From: DASWID01 sp049682815 | Lineage (GTDB): Bacteria; Desulfobacterota_D; UBA1144; Nemesobacterales; CSP1-2 | Direction of reading: 5' to 3' | DNA: 64,000 nt | Assembly (NCBI GenBank): GCA_049682815.1 | Contig: JBAUII010000011.1 | Location: 1-64,000, forward strand | Shown: positions 1 to 8,149 of the stretch, piece after piece | Layout: every line of letters begins with the position of its first letter | How positions within the stretch are numbered: position 1 is the first letter of the stretch | Notes under the pieces: model-generated | Told to the model about the DNA's origin: nothing | Databases searched by the model: none | What the model saw: only the letters and a program-made list of their open reading frames with translations | Translations under genes and position numbers: made by a program

Positions 1-74
1 AAAATATCTGCCTTTTCCGCTATAAATGGCCTCTTCCTGGTTTGATAACTTTGATTTGATTTGGTTCTTATCAT
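1..74 (-). CDS. 5' end of an unidentified gene, cut by the window edge
   Basis: A minus-strand reading frame begins with ATG at 74-72 and runs open to base 1 (24 complete codons). The start is preceded by AAGGAG at 87-82 on the minus strand, seven bases upstream, which is an ideal Shine-Dalgarno spacing. The visible N-terminus is basic and hydrophilic (MIRTKSNQSYQTRKRPFIAE...), with no signal peptide or recognisable motif, so no function can be given. The same strand also carries the next gene (437-775), but the 360-base gap argues against one operon. Confidence 0.4.
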   Translation of the reverse strand, partial: MIRTKSNQSYQTRKRPFIAEKADI

Positions 75-436
75 CTTGCTGCTCCTTACATTTTTTTTCT
101 TTCTCACTTCTCTGTCTTGATACTGAATAGATCCTGACCTATCGTCAGGACATGGCTCAGCACAGGTACAAAGAAGCAACCCTTCGACATCGCTCGACTA
201 GGCTGTGCAACAGTTTAGTTAAAACTTTTAAAGGTTCACGTGGATCCCCGATAACTATCCTCGGGGATGACATAACGACGAAAAAATTTGATTCGGCCAC
301 AACCCGGTCATCCTGAATGCTGAATCGAGTTCAGCATGACTGACTATGACATTCATCCTCTCAACGCAATTTTTGGAATGCCGATGGAACTACGGATTTA
401 CCTTCAGGTTGGTGTCGGGTTATCCAATTTTCTTAT
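75..436. other. Gene-free stretch with repeat debris
   Basis: No convincing coding frame. It holds a small inverted repeat TCCTGA...TCAGGA (132-150), a fragment rich in CTTCGACATCGCTCGACTAGG (about 182-203) that looks like a decayed copy of the CTTCGAC.GTGCTCAGGAT element seen again near 3.38 kb, and the better palindrome at 307-340. A short plus-strand frame at 336-533 is antisense to the acidic gene and is not believed. Confidence 0.5.
307..340. repeat. Short intergenic palindrome (GTCATCCTGAA / TTCAGCATGAC)
   Basis: The left arm GTCATCCTGAA (307-317) pairs with the right arm TTCAGCATGAC (330-340) with one mismatch, around a 12-base centre. Palindromes of this form (GTCAT.CTGAA) are scattered in intergenic DNA of many environmental bacteria. 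It sits in a gap with other repeat fragments and has no T-run, so it is more likely a dispersed element than a terminator. Confidence 0.5.
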
Positions 437-775
437 TTACGGCTGTTCGTTTATGTCTTCCTCGATGGCGTCGATTTCATTTTCAGTTTGCTCCTGGGAT
501 TCAACGTCCTGCTCGTCATGGCTGAGCTCGTAGTCTAACTCATCCTTTTCACTTCCACCTACAAACTCGTTCTGTTCTTCATCCTGGGCCTCGTCCTGTT
601 TTTCATCACCATGATAAAGGTCCTCGTTAACCTGATTTTCCTCCTCCTCGAGACTATCTTCTATCGAGATCGATTGATCTGGTTCTTGGCGATTCTCCGA
701 AAAGGAAAATTCGATGGTAGTAATAGTCAATATTAAAGACAGTATCGATAGAACTATAAGGTTAAATGTGTTCAT
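437..775 (-). CDS. Small, strongly acidic exported or membrane-anchored protein
   Basis: 112 residues. Residues 1-25 form a hydrophobic signal peptide or anchor (NLIVLSILSLILTITTIEF) without a clear lipobox. The remainder is almost entirely Glu, Asp, Gln and Asn, a low-complexity acidic tail. GGAG eight bases before the ATG supports translation. No family is recognised. Highly acidic periplasmic tails can bind cations, and the next gene upstream (873-1583) is a predicted iron/manganese transporter on the same strand, 97 bases away, so a metal-related role is conceivable but only inferred. It could also be a fast-evolving orphan. Confidence 0.55.
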   Translation of the reverse strand: MNTFNLIVLSILSLILTITTIEFSFSENRQEPDQSISIEDSLEEEENQVNEDLYHGDEKQDEAQDEEQNEFVGGSEKDELDYELSHDEQDVESQEQTENEIDAIEEDINEQP

Positions 776-872
776 ACATTAGCTCCTCTTGCGTAATTTA
801 ATAACATATTCCTCTGGTTTCATCAAATACCCACCATGAATGATACTACAAAATAAAAGTTGGAGGTATCGT

Positions 873-1583
873 CTACATTGCAAGACCCTTAAGGAAGTAT
901 CCCACCAAATATGCGATAGCCGCGGCGGCACCACCCATAAAAAATGTCCCTACTCCTGAGATGATCCAATTGGTTTCTACTATCCTGCCTTTGATCGAAC
1001 CGACTATGAACAGCGCACAGGACGTCAGAAGGATCGAAATTGGAAAGGCTTGCGAGTTTATTGAGCCAAAAAAGCGAGAAAACAAGTATGCGAGAAGCGG
1101 GATAATCCCGATCATGTTAAAAGCGAAAAATGTTACGACAGATCCTTTCAATGGTGATTTTTGTTCTTCAATTATTCCCAGTTCTTCTTTCATCATTGTA
1201 TCTATCCAAATCCTTCTATCACTCGTAATAATGTCAACGGCCTCATCGAGCTGCTTCCCTGTGAACCCTTTTCCCTTAAATATCTCTCTGATCTCGTGTT
1301 TCTCTTTCTCTGGCTCTTTATCGATGTGAGACTCCTCTATCCTTTTTGCTCTCTGAACATATTCACGGGTTGATTTCAAACTCATGTAGTTCCCAACAGC
1401 CATCGAAAACCCGTCTGCCAGGAGATTGGCGAAGCCCAAAATTAGAACAATGGATGCGGAGAGTGAAGCCCCTTCGACGCCCGACACCACGGCGAAGGTT
1501 GTCACAGCACCATCAATCCCTGCAAAAACGAAGTCGGATATGTAGGTGCCGCTTGATGATCCTGTGTATATATTCTCTGACAT
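873..1583 (-). CDS. VIT1/CCC1-family divalent metal transporter
   Basis: 236 residues, usual family length. It opens with the conserved DGAVTTFAVVSGVEGA helix (about 23-38), followed by a second helix with GFANLLADGFSMAVGNY (about 50-66). A soluble, charged insert (about 70-145, rich in Glu and Lys) matches the cytoplasmic metal-binding domain of the family. Three further helices at about 149-170, 176-197 and 209-233 complete a five-helix topology. Family members export or sequester Fe2+ or Mn2+, often as H+ antiporters in the inner membrane. It is transcribed alone on the minus strand, with the acidic exported protein downstream. Substrate cannot be read from sequence. Confidence 0.88.
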   Translation of the reverse strand: MSENIYTGSSSGTYISDFVFAGIDGAVTTFAVVSGVEGASLSASIVLILGFANLLADGFSMAVGNYMSLKSTREYVQRAKRIEESHIDKEPEKEKHEIREIFKGKGFTGKQLDEAVDIITSDRRIWIDTMMKEELGIIEEQKSPLKGSVVTFFAFNMIGIIPLLAYLFSRFFGSINSQAFPISILLTSCALFIVGSIKGRIVETNWIISGVGTFFMGGAAAAIAYLVGYFLKGLAM

Positions 1584-1721
1584 GCTAAATAAAAATCTAT
1601 TCGTCTAACGGATAAAACAATAGATTTTACACGACATTCTCTGGAGGTCGAGGCGTTCGGGTAGGTATTAGAATCATGTTGTTGTATAATAATTGAGAAA
1701 AGCTAAGGACACTGAGAATTT

Positions 1722-3089
1722 ATGCAAATCAGTAAGGACTCGCACTTTCATCAAATTGGAGACATAGGTCAGCCAATACCTGTTTCTGAGTACATTGAGT
1801 TTTTAAATGAAAGCCTTCGAGGTTTTTATGCAAGTATTATCGGAGAAGTGGGACAGGTAAGCAAAAGTTCAAGAGGGCATGTCTACTTTTCGTTAAAGGA
1901 TAAAAAAAAAGAAAGTGTCATTTATTGTGTGATATGGAAGGATAATTATAAGTTATACGGCATTGAATTAGAAGATGGAATGGAGATTGTTTCTACTGGT
2001 TATCCGGATATATATGAGCCGACAGGGAGGCTGACCTTCAAGGCAGATGCAATCGAACTCGTTGGTGAGGGCGCATTAAAAAAGGCGTATGAGGAATTGA
2101 AAAAGAAATTAGCAGGCGAGGGAATTTTTGATATAGATAAGAAAAGGCCTATTCCCGATTATCCAAATAGAATCGGCGTCATAACCTCCATCCATGGCGC
2201 AGTCATTCATGATTTCATTAACAATCTGGGTAAGTACGGGTTCCATGTGAAGATAATGGATTCAAGGGTCGAGGGCCAGCGGGCAGTTAAGGATCTTTTA
2301 CTTTCTATGAGGTCTTTCAGAAAGCAGGATATCGACGCACTTGTAATTATACGTGGAGGAGGCTCGCTTGAATCCCTGATGGCCTTCAACAGTGAGTCTC
2401 TGGTGAGAGAGGTTTCAAATTTTCCAGTTCCGGTGATAGCCGGAATAGGTCATCATCTGGATGTGCCTCTTGTATCACTGGCTGCGGATGCCATGGAGTC
2501 TACACCGACAGCTACGGCCAACCTGTTAAACGAGTCGTGGGAGCAGGCTGAAAATACCGTCGAAAGATATCAGAGGGATGTTTTTGAACAGTACAGCAAT
2601 GGATTAAGAGAAACACGGATGCGATTAGAGGAGTCCATATCTGGGGTTCAGCGGGGATTGAATGTAATATTCGATTTTCATAGTGAGCTCGAGCGCGCGT
2701 TAAAGACTAGCATCGCAAAGGTCGGGTATTCAATCTTAATGGATAGAAGGTTTATAAAGAGTGCTGGAGTATCGATAAGTAGGGGGTTTTTACGTTTAGT
2801 TAAGACTTTTGATGATTACATCAGACGCGTTTGGCGGACTTCTCTGCACCCAGATTTCACATCTCAAATTTCTTATATAAACCAAAAGCTGGATTTTTTC
2901 GATAATACAATGCGATTGAACGATCCGACTCGGCAGCTTCGTCTAGGCTATAGTATTACCAGACATAAAGGAAGGGTGGTGAGGGGTATAAGAGATGTTC
3001 AAATAGGGGCGTCTTTGAATACTCAGGTCTCCGATGGCGTGATCGATTCCAGTGTTACGGGTGTGCACAAAAATGAGCAGAAGAACTGA
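1722..3089 (+). CDS. xseA: Exodeoxyribonuclease VII large subunit
   Basis: 455 residues. The N-terminal OB-fold (about 15-115, with the typical GHVYFSLKD segment) is followed by the catalytic core: PNRIGVITS (about 147-155), RGGGSLESL (about 210-218) and STPTATANLL. The family's GHExD signature is present as GHHLD near residue 244, so the Asp is kept but the usual Glu is His. The C-terminal half is a long helical region, as expected for the part that binds many small subunits. ATG at 1722 has a weak AAGGA 12 bases upstream. It overlaps xseB by 17 bases. Together they would degrade single-stranded DNA to short oligonucleotides in repair. Confidence 0.9.
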   Translation: MQISKDSHFHQIGDIGQPIPVSEYIEFLNESLRGFYASIIGEVGQVSKSSRGHVYFSLKDKKKESVIYCVIWKDNYKLYGIELEDGMEIVSTGYPDIYEPTGRLTFKADAIELVGEGALKKAYEELKKKLAGEGIFDIDKKRPIPDYPNRIGVITSIHGAVIHDFINNLGKYGFHVKIMDSRVEGQRAVKDLLLSMRSFRKQDIDALVIIRGGGSLESLMAFNSESLVREVSNFPVPVIAGIGHHLDVPLVSLAADAMESTPTATANLLNESWEQAENTVERYQRDVFEQYSNGLRETRMRLEESISGVQRGLNVIFDFHSELERALKTSIAKVGYSILMDRRFIKSAGVSISRGFLRLVKTFDDYIRRVWRTSLHPDFTSQISYINQKLDFFDNTMRLNDPTRQLRLGYSITRHKGRVVRGIRDVQIGASLNTQVSDGVIDSSVTGVHKNEQKN

Positions 3090-3345
3090 TAAGAAAGGTC
3101 TCAACAATAATCTGAAAAGGCTCTCCGAGATAGCTGAGTGGTTTGATGCACAGGAAGAGGTCGATGTTGAGGAAGGGCTTGAGAAGGTGAAAGAAGCGGC
3201 AAAGCTTATAAAGCTTAGCAGAGAGCGGCTCAAAGAGATTGAGAATGAGTTTGAAGAGATCAAGCGGGAGATTGATGAAGAGATCGGGATTGAAGAAGGT
3301 GTTGAAGAGGAGATAGATGAGGAAGGGGATGGAGTTGATACATAA
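3073..3345 (+). CDS. xseB: Exodeoxyribonuclease VII small subunit (divergent)
   Basis: 90 residues from ATG 3073. An in-frame GTG lies at 3052, but the ATG gives the normal N-terminus and a 17-base overlap with xseA. Residues about 10-60 match the XseB helical hairpin pattern (NLKRLSEIAEW... EGLEKVKEAAKLIKLSRERLKEIE). The last 30 residues are a run of Glu, Asp and Ile with few other residues, longer than usual for XseB. Assignment rests on position directly behind xseA plus the coiled-coil pattern, because the sequence itself is divergent. Confidence 0.75.
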   Translation: MSRRTDKKGLNNNLKRLSEIAEWFDAQEEVDVEEGLEKVKEAAKLIKLSRERLKEIENEFEEIKREIDEEIGIEEGVEEEIDEEGDGVDT

Positions 3346-3376
3346 TGTAACGATTGAGAGCGAGATATTGTTCGTC

Positions 3377-3397
3377 TCCTTCGACTGTGCTCAGGAT
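3377..3397. repeat. Intergenic repeat unit TCCTTCGACTGTGCTCAGGAT
   Basis: This 21-base unit resembles the widespread ATCCTGAGC.AAGTCGAAGGA intergenic element, read on the opposite strand. It lies exactly where the DUF488 remnant (3402-3473) loses its similarity, so insertion of the element may have broken that gene. A decayed relative is seen near base 182. Confidence 0.45.
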
Positions 3398-3401
3398 TAC
3401 T

Positions 3402-3473
3402 CGCAACGAGTTCATCGAGGTTTCGAGTAGAGTGCCCTATTGTAAAAATCCGGTTTTCTCTCTTGTTCACCAT
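3402..3473 (-). pseudogene. Remnant of a DUF488-family gene (N-terminus only)
   Basis: Read on the minus strand from ATG 3473, the first two dozen codons give MVNKRENRIFTIGHSTRNLD followed by ELVA. The IFTIGHSTR..L motif is the conserved N-terminus of DUF488 proteins. After that the frame enters the TCGAAGGA-type repeat and then runs antisense through xseB with no family similarity, so only the first 24 residues survive. The rest of the gene is not in the window. The frame stays open by chance as antisense to xseB and should not be annotated as a 176-residue protein. Confidence 0.6.
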
Positions 3474-3533
3474 ATTAAATACATTTTACTATGAATTCTA
3501 CTAGTTCGGCTTGTTCTTGGCATCAAGTGTTTA

Positions 3534-3586
3534 CCCCCTCCTCTATCCTCCCCCTTGAAATTAAAGGGGAAGGACAAAGGTGGGGG
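3534..3586. repeat. Long C/G-rich intergenic inverted repeat
   Basis: The left half CCCCCTCCTCTATCCTCCCC is complementary, with mismatches, to the right half GGGGAAGGACAAAGGTGGGGG, around a short AT centre (CTTGAAATTAAA). It could fold into a hairpin of about 20 base pairs. It is not followed by a T-run. The form (CCCCC.....CCCCTT...AAGGGG...GGGGG) is a familiar dispersed repeat type in bacterial intergenic DNA. Confidence 0.5.
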
Positions 3587-3673
3587 ATCGAACCTTTTTA
3601 GTTTTCCTACGCCATATAAAACTATAGTATATTGTTTGGCGATATCTGATAACTTATATAATAAGAGACGGGC

Positions 3674-4729
3674 ATGACTGATATCTTATCAATCGCGAAG
3701 CAATTCACTATCGGTGATGTAAATAATATAACACCTTACGGCAAAGGCAGGATTAATGAGACGTTTCTGGTAACAGCATTTTCAAAGAATGGGGAGGAGT
3801 CGTTTGATAATAAGTATATATTGCAAAAGCTGCACCAGATTTTTACACCTGCTGTGCTGGAGGATATAGAGGTAATTACGAGTCGGTTGGAAAAAGCGAA
3901 TATTGTTACGCCAAAGCTAATTCGTACTATGAAAGGAGATTTAAGTGTCAATTCTGAAGGCGAGACCTGGCGTATGCTCACATATATAGGGGGAAAGACA
4001 TATGAATACGGTATCGATAATCAGAAGGCAGAAAGCGCTGCCTCCCTGATTGGCGAATTTCATAATGCATTAAGCGGGTTGGATTATAAGTTTCTTCATA
4101 AGATACCTAATTTTCATGATACCCGGTCGATTATGGAGGGTTTAAGCAGGATCACCCTAATATATCAAAATACCGACAAATATAAAACCCTTTCCCCACT
4201 AACTGAGGAGATATTGATACAGTATGAAAAGATTAAGGATTCGATCGAGGGTTTGCCTGAACGTATCATACACGGGGATCTTAAGCTAAATAACATTCGT
4301 TTTGATGAAAAAGGTCAAAAGGCAATTGCCATAGTTGATCTCGACACATTAGGGACTGGCAAGATCGTCATAGATATTGGAGATGCGATTAGAAGCTGGT
4401 GTCATAAGTTGGTAGGCCCAGATGGAGAAGATGATCTGTTCGATCTAGATATGTTTAGGTTTATTATGTCAGGCTATCTGAGCACCGCGGTTTTTATGAC
4501 AAGAGAGGAAATTAAATCAATTCCGGAAGGGGTTGTCATGATGATGTTGGAGCTTTCCGCTAGATATATTACAGATGCTTACGAAGAATCTTATTTTAGG
4601 CTTGACTCTGAAAGATATGCAAATCTCTTCGAGCAAAATAAAACGAAGGCATTTGCCCAGATGCGTCTCTTTAATGACTTTAAGAAGAAGATAGGCAAAG
4701 TTGATAATATTTTGATTCGTTCGAAATAA
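3674..4729 (+). CDS. APH-fold phosphotransferase resembling N-acetylhexosamine 1-kinase (NahK)
   Basis: 351 residues. Features of the NahK branch of the aminoglycoside-phosphotransferase fold: N-terminal ITPYGKGRINETFLV, YILQKLH near residue 55, WRMLTYIGGKTYE near 100, catalytic loop HGDLKLNN (H200-N207), and metal-binding IVDLDT (D222, D224) followed by GDAIRSW. NahK phosphorylates GlcNAc or GalNAc at C1 in the lacto-N-biose/GNB route, and bacterial relatives may act in amino-sugar salvage or cell-wall recycling. No other salvage gene lies nearby, so the substrate is unproven. It lies 106 bases upstream of trpS. Confidence 0.75.
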   Translation: MTDILSIAKQFTIGDVNNITPYGKGRINETFLVTAFSKNGEESFDNKYILQKLHQIFTPAVLEDIEVITSRLEKANIVTPKLIRTMKGDLSVNSEGETWRMLTYIGGKTYEYGIDNQKAESAASLIGEFHNALSGLDYKFLHKIPNFHDTRSIMEGLSRITLIYQNTDKYKTLSPLTEEILIQYEKIKDSIEGLPERIIHGDLKLNNIRFDEKGQKAIAIVDLDTLGTGKIVIDIGDAIRSWCHKLVGPDGEDDLFDLDMFRFIMSGYLSTAVFMTREEIKSIPEGVVMMMLELSARYITDAYEESYFRLDSERYANLFEQNKTKAFAQMRLFNDFKKKIGKVDNILIRSK

Positions 4730-4835
4730 GACGATGCGATCTTCAGATTAATTTCGAGACGCAGCCGAATCCCTTATTGAAAACATCAAGAAATCAGACA
4801 TACTCAATCAGGCAAAAAAGGAGGAAGGCCGACCA

Positions 4836-5840
4836 ATGCCCGATGCTAAACCGATCCTAGTTACAGGAGACCGTCCAACAGGACGCCTTCATTTAGGACA
4901 CTTTGTAGGCTCACTGTTAAATCGAATAAAGTATCAGGATGAATATAAGTGTTATTTTTTGATAGCCGATCTCCATATGCTCACTACACACTACGACCGG
5001 GTTAAAGAGGTGGAGGATAACGTTTTACAATTGGTAATTGATTGGTTGAGTATTGGGTTGGACCCAGACCGATCCACATTCTATGTTCAGTCACAGGTTC
5101 CCTATATAACAGAGCTCTATACAATTCTTTCAATGTTCTGTGCGGTTCCGAGGTCTCAAAGGATACCAACGCTTAAAGAAAAGGCCCAGGACATGGGTGT
5201 GGGGGAGAACTATTCCGTAGGTTTACTCGGATATCCAATTTTGATGGCCGCAGATATATTGATGTTTAAGGCTACGAAAGTCCCGGTCGGAGAGGATCAG
5301 CTAAGCCATCTGGAGTTAACTCGTGAACTTGCAAGGAGGTTCAATCATTTGTACGGAGAATTTTTTGTTGAACCTGAGGCAATTGTTAGTGAGACGCCGC
5401 GTCTTGTTGGGACCGATGGGGACCGGAAGATGAGTAAAAGCCTCGACAATTGTATCTATCTTTCGGATGACTCCCGGACAGTCGAAAAGAGGGTGAGAAG
5501 TATGTACACGGATCCGAATCGTATAAGAGCCGATATTCCAGGCACAGTAGAGGGTAATCCTGTTTTCATTTATCATGATGCTTTTAACCCGAATAAAGAG
5601 GAAGTTGAGGATTTAAAGGCTCGCTATCGCGGAGGCAAGGTCGGAGACGTGGAGGTAAAGAAAAAGCTTGCAGCTGCCATAAATAACTTGCTAGAGCCAA
5701 TTCGTGAGAAGCGCAGCTACTATGAGAACCGAATGGATGAGGTCAGGGGAATTCTGCATAATGGGATCTTACGGGCAAACGAAATTGCTAAGATGAATAT
5801 GGATAGAATTATTAAAAAGATGGGTTTGTATCGTGCTTGA
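4836..5840 (+). CDS. trpS: Tryptophanyl-tRNA synthetase
   Basis: 334 residues, the normal bacterial length. The class I signatures are present: HLGH at 19-22 within GDRPTGRLHLGHFVGS, and KMSKS at 198-202 (DRKMSKSLDN). The tryptophan-pocket segments PILMAADIL and VPVGEDQ are also intact. The start is well defined by AAAGGAGGAAGG about 10 bases upstream of the ATG. It charges tRNA-Trp using ATP. The next 200 bases hold only a weak hairpin (CTCGGGGA...TTCCCGACGAG, 5848-5869) without a T-run. Confidence 0.96.
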   Translation: MPDAKPILVTGDRPTGRLHLGHFVGSLLNRIKYQDEYKCYFLIADLHMLTTHYDRVKEVEDNVLQLVIDWLSIGLDPDRSTFYVQSQVPYITELYTILSMFCAVPRSQRIPTLKEKAQDMGVGENYSVGLLGYPILMAADILMFKATKVPVGEDQLSHLELTRELARRFNHLYGEFFVEPEAIVSETPRLVGTDGDRKMSKSLDNCIYLSDDSRTVEKRVRSMYTDPNRIRADIPGTVEGNPVFIYHDAFNPNKEEVEDLKARYRGGKVGDVEVKKKLAAAINNLLEPIREKRSYYENRMDEVRGILHNGILRANEIAKMNMDRIIKKMGLYRA

Positions 5841-6041
5841 GAGATTCCTCGGGGACCTTTCCCGACGAGTCTTCGTATAAAAGACTTATCTTTTGACCAT
5901 TGTTAGTGCTCGATGATTGTATGTGTAGGTTGAGGCTTGAATGTCACACTTGCTTTTTCTCTTTTGCTTGTTAGAATTACGTCCCATCCAACTCTTTTGA
6001 ATCACAAATAAGACCTGAAACCGCGTTTAGAAGGAGAGAAA

Positions 6042-7400
6042 ATGGTTAAAGGAGAACGGCGTTCCAAGCGATCAAAAAAATCTGATATCGAAAGCATTGA
6101 TATGGAAACTATTGCTTATGAGGAGGGTAGTAGAGGAATAGATGAACCACTTCCGTTAGGTGTAGTGCCCGATTTGGAAGTGCTTCCCAAATATATGCAT
6201 GCGTGGGTAATCCGCAAGGAAAGGCATGGTGACCCTAAGGAATCTTTCAAAAAAGAAATAGTTCCAGTTCCCGATATCGGGCCTAACGAAGTTCTAGTCC
6301 TGGTCATGGCTGCGGGGGTAAATTACAATGGTGTATGGGCTGGGCTTGGAGAACCTATCTCTGTTTTAGATATTCATAAACACGATTATCACATTGCAGG
6401 TAGTGATGCCTCTGGAATTGTTTGGAGGGTTGGGTCTAATGTTAAGAGTTGGAAACCCGGGGATGAAGTTATTTTACATTGCAACGTAGAGAGCGAGGAG
6501 CACTCCACAAGAACAGAGTCCCCATCTGACTTCATATCCTATGATCCGATGGCAAGCGCCGGTCAGAAGATCTGGGGATACGAAACTCCTGACGGCTCAT
6601 TTGCTCAATTTACAAAAGTACAGGCCCAGCAGGTGTTACCTAAGCCAGATCATCTTACGTGGGAAGAATCTGCCTCATATGGTTTATGCTATTTTACCGC
6701 TTACAGAATGCTTATTACGCAGGCTAAGCTGCAGCCAAGCGAGGTAGCGTTGATTTGGGGTGGAGCAGGCGGACTGGGAGTATTTGCCATACAGATTTGT
6801 AGGATGCTTGGCGTCGACGCGATCGCGGTTGTCTCGTCAAAGGACAAGATGGAACTCTGTATGGAGCTTGGTGCAAAAGGGGTTATAAACAGGCGTGATT
6901 TTCCTCATCTGATGTACAAACATGGCGAAACCCCTGAAGAGCACGCGAATAGATTTAACGATATGAAACGCTTCGGGCGCGCTATTTGGGCCATACTTGG
7001 AGAGAGGAGAAACCCGAACGTCGTTTTTGAGCATGTTGGAGAGGCAACGTTTCCGACAAGCGTTTTTGTATGCGGCAGGTTTGGTCGAATCGTTACCTGC
7101 GCCGGTACGACGGGTTATAACCTGATGTTTGATGTAAGACATCTATGGATGCATCAGAAAAGGATAATCGGGTCTCATTTTGCCAATGCTTTGGAGTGCG
7201 TAAGAGCCAACGAATTGGTAAGGAAAGGCATTATTAAGCCGGTGATTTCCGAAACTCTAACATACGATGATATTCCCAGGGCACATCAGCTGATGTATGA
7301 CAATAAGCATTCGGGTAAGATGGGAGTGCTGGTACAAGCAAGAAGGAAGGGGATGACAAACACGAAGGATGCGGTCAAAGCTCTTAAAAGTGTTTCTTGA
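6042..7400 (+). CDS. ccr: Crotonyl-CoA carboxylase/reductase-family protein
   Basis: 452 residues, medium-chain dehydrogenase fold. A basic extension of about 40 residues precedes the CCR core. Diagnostic blocks: NYNGVWA (94-100), GSDASGIV, IWGYETPDGSFAQFT (about 176-190), LTWEESASYGL, the nucleotide-binding WGGAGGLGVF (about 239-248), VVFEHVGEATFP, CAGTTGYN and IIGSHFAN. Residues corresponding to the CO2 pocket of characterised ECRs appear kept (Asn94/96, Tyr180-Glu181, His379), so reductive carboxylation of crotonyl-CoA to ethylmalonyl-CoA with NADPH is plausible. No other ethylmalonyl-CoA pathway gene is nearby. An AGAAGGAGAG Shine-Dalgarno precedes the ATG. Confidence 0.85.
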   Translation: MVKGERRSKRSKKSDIESIDMETIAYEEGSRGIDEPLPLGVVPDLEVLPKYMHAWVIRKERHGDPKESFKKEIVPVPDIGPNEVLVLVMAAGVNYNGVWAGLGEPISVLDIHKHDYHIAGSDASGIVWRVGSNVKSWKPGDEVILHCNVESEEHSTRTESPSDFISYDPMASAGQKIWGYETPDGSFAQFTKVQAQQVLPKPDHLTWEESASYGLCYFTAYRMLITQAKLQPSEVALIWGGAGGLGVFAIQICRMLGVDAIAVVSSKDKMELCMELGAKGVINRRDFPHLMYKHGETPEEHANRFNDMKRFGRAIWAILGERRNPNVVFEHVGEATFPTSVFVCGRFGRIVTCAGTTGYNLMFDVRHLWMHQKRIIGSHFANALECVRANELVRKGIIKPVISETLTYDDIPRAHQLMYDNKHSGKMGVLVQARRKGMTNTKDAVKALKSVS

Positions 7401-7424
7401 TTGTTTGTGCTTTGAACTATTCGT

Positions 7425-8090
7425 TTAATTCTCAAGATAGGTTGTATTAATGTAACTACCTTGCAGTCTTTCTCTGATTTTGACCAATAAGACCGTCTCT
7501 ATATAGTTATTTGATTTGACCTCTCCTGCAAAATTGGCGGAATCTAAATATGGCCTGATAACATAATCAATGTCGACCTTAGTTTTAGTGTTGGATAACC
7601 TGGTTACTTTTATTCTCATGATTTCCTGGGAAAATACTGGCCTGTTGGCGTTGGAGCTGATATCATAAAATGCAACTTTGCTAAGGTAATCATCGATATC
7701 TGGAAAATTCTGAATTTCCCCGGTTGGCCACGTAAATGTCCTGATGATATTGCCCGACTTTTTATACACGTAAGCCTCTTTCAAAACTATTTCACCAGTC
7801 TTTTCATCCACGAAAGCCGGGGGCCATTTTATCCACTGAACTCCTTCTAGTGTCGCGAACCAGACATCTGTAAATGATGCATTAAAAACATTTTCCTCTT
7901 CGACTGTTTCTCCTTTACCGGGTAAAGACGGCCTTTTTTCCTTAGTTGCAGGTGGGACTGTTCTTTCGGTTTTACGTTCGTATTTTTTAGTTTGTGTACC
8001 TTTATCCGGTTCAACATCTCTATAGGGATAAAAGGTGCTGCAGCTTGCAATTAAGGAAATCATGGCGACTATGATAATTATCTTGCCCAT
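7425..8090 (-). CDS. Lipoprotein of unknown function
   Basis: 221 residues. The signal peptide ends with a lipobox, LIASC, with Cys17 as the lipidation site. A Pro/Lys/Glu-rich linker follows (about 20-65), then a globular region beginning VFNASFTDVWFATLEGVQWI and containing DEKTGEIVLKEA. That arrangement recalls helix-grip envelope lipoproteins such as BamC, but the resemblance is only in pattern. It is convergent with ccr, 24 bases away, and divergent from the WG-repeat gene. Confidence 0.7.
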   Translation of the reverse strand: MGKIIIIVAMISLIASCSTFYPYRDVEPDKGTQTKKYERKTERTVPPATKEKRPSLPGKGETVEEENVFNASFTDVWFATLEGVQWIKWPPAFVDEKTGEIVLKEAYVYKKSGNIIRTFTWPTGEIQNFPDIDDYLSKVAFYDISSNANRPVFSQEIMRIKVTRLSNTKTKVDIDYVIRPYLDSANFAGEVKSNNYIETVLLVKIRERLQGSYINTTYLEN

Positions 8091-8149
8091 TCATGTATCC
8101 TAACCTTAATTTAGTATTTTATCACAAATAATCCTATACTTTAATTCTT

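Noticed and set aside
2943..3473. A 176-codon minus-strand frame starting like DUF488
   Set aside because: Only the first 24 residues match DUF488. The remainder is repeat DNA and antisense to xseB with Ser/Arg-rich low complexity, so it is a remnant, not a protein.
5848..5869. Hairpin behind trpS as a terminator
   Set aside because: Stem is imperfect and no T-run follows.
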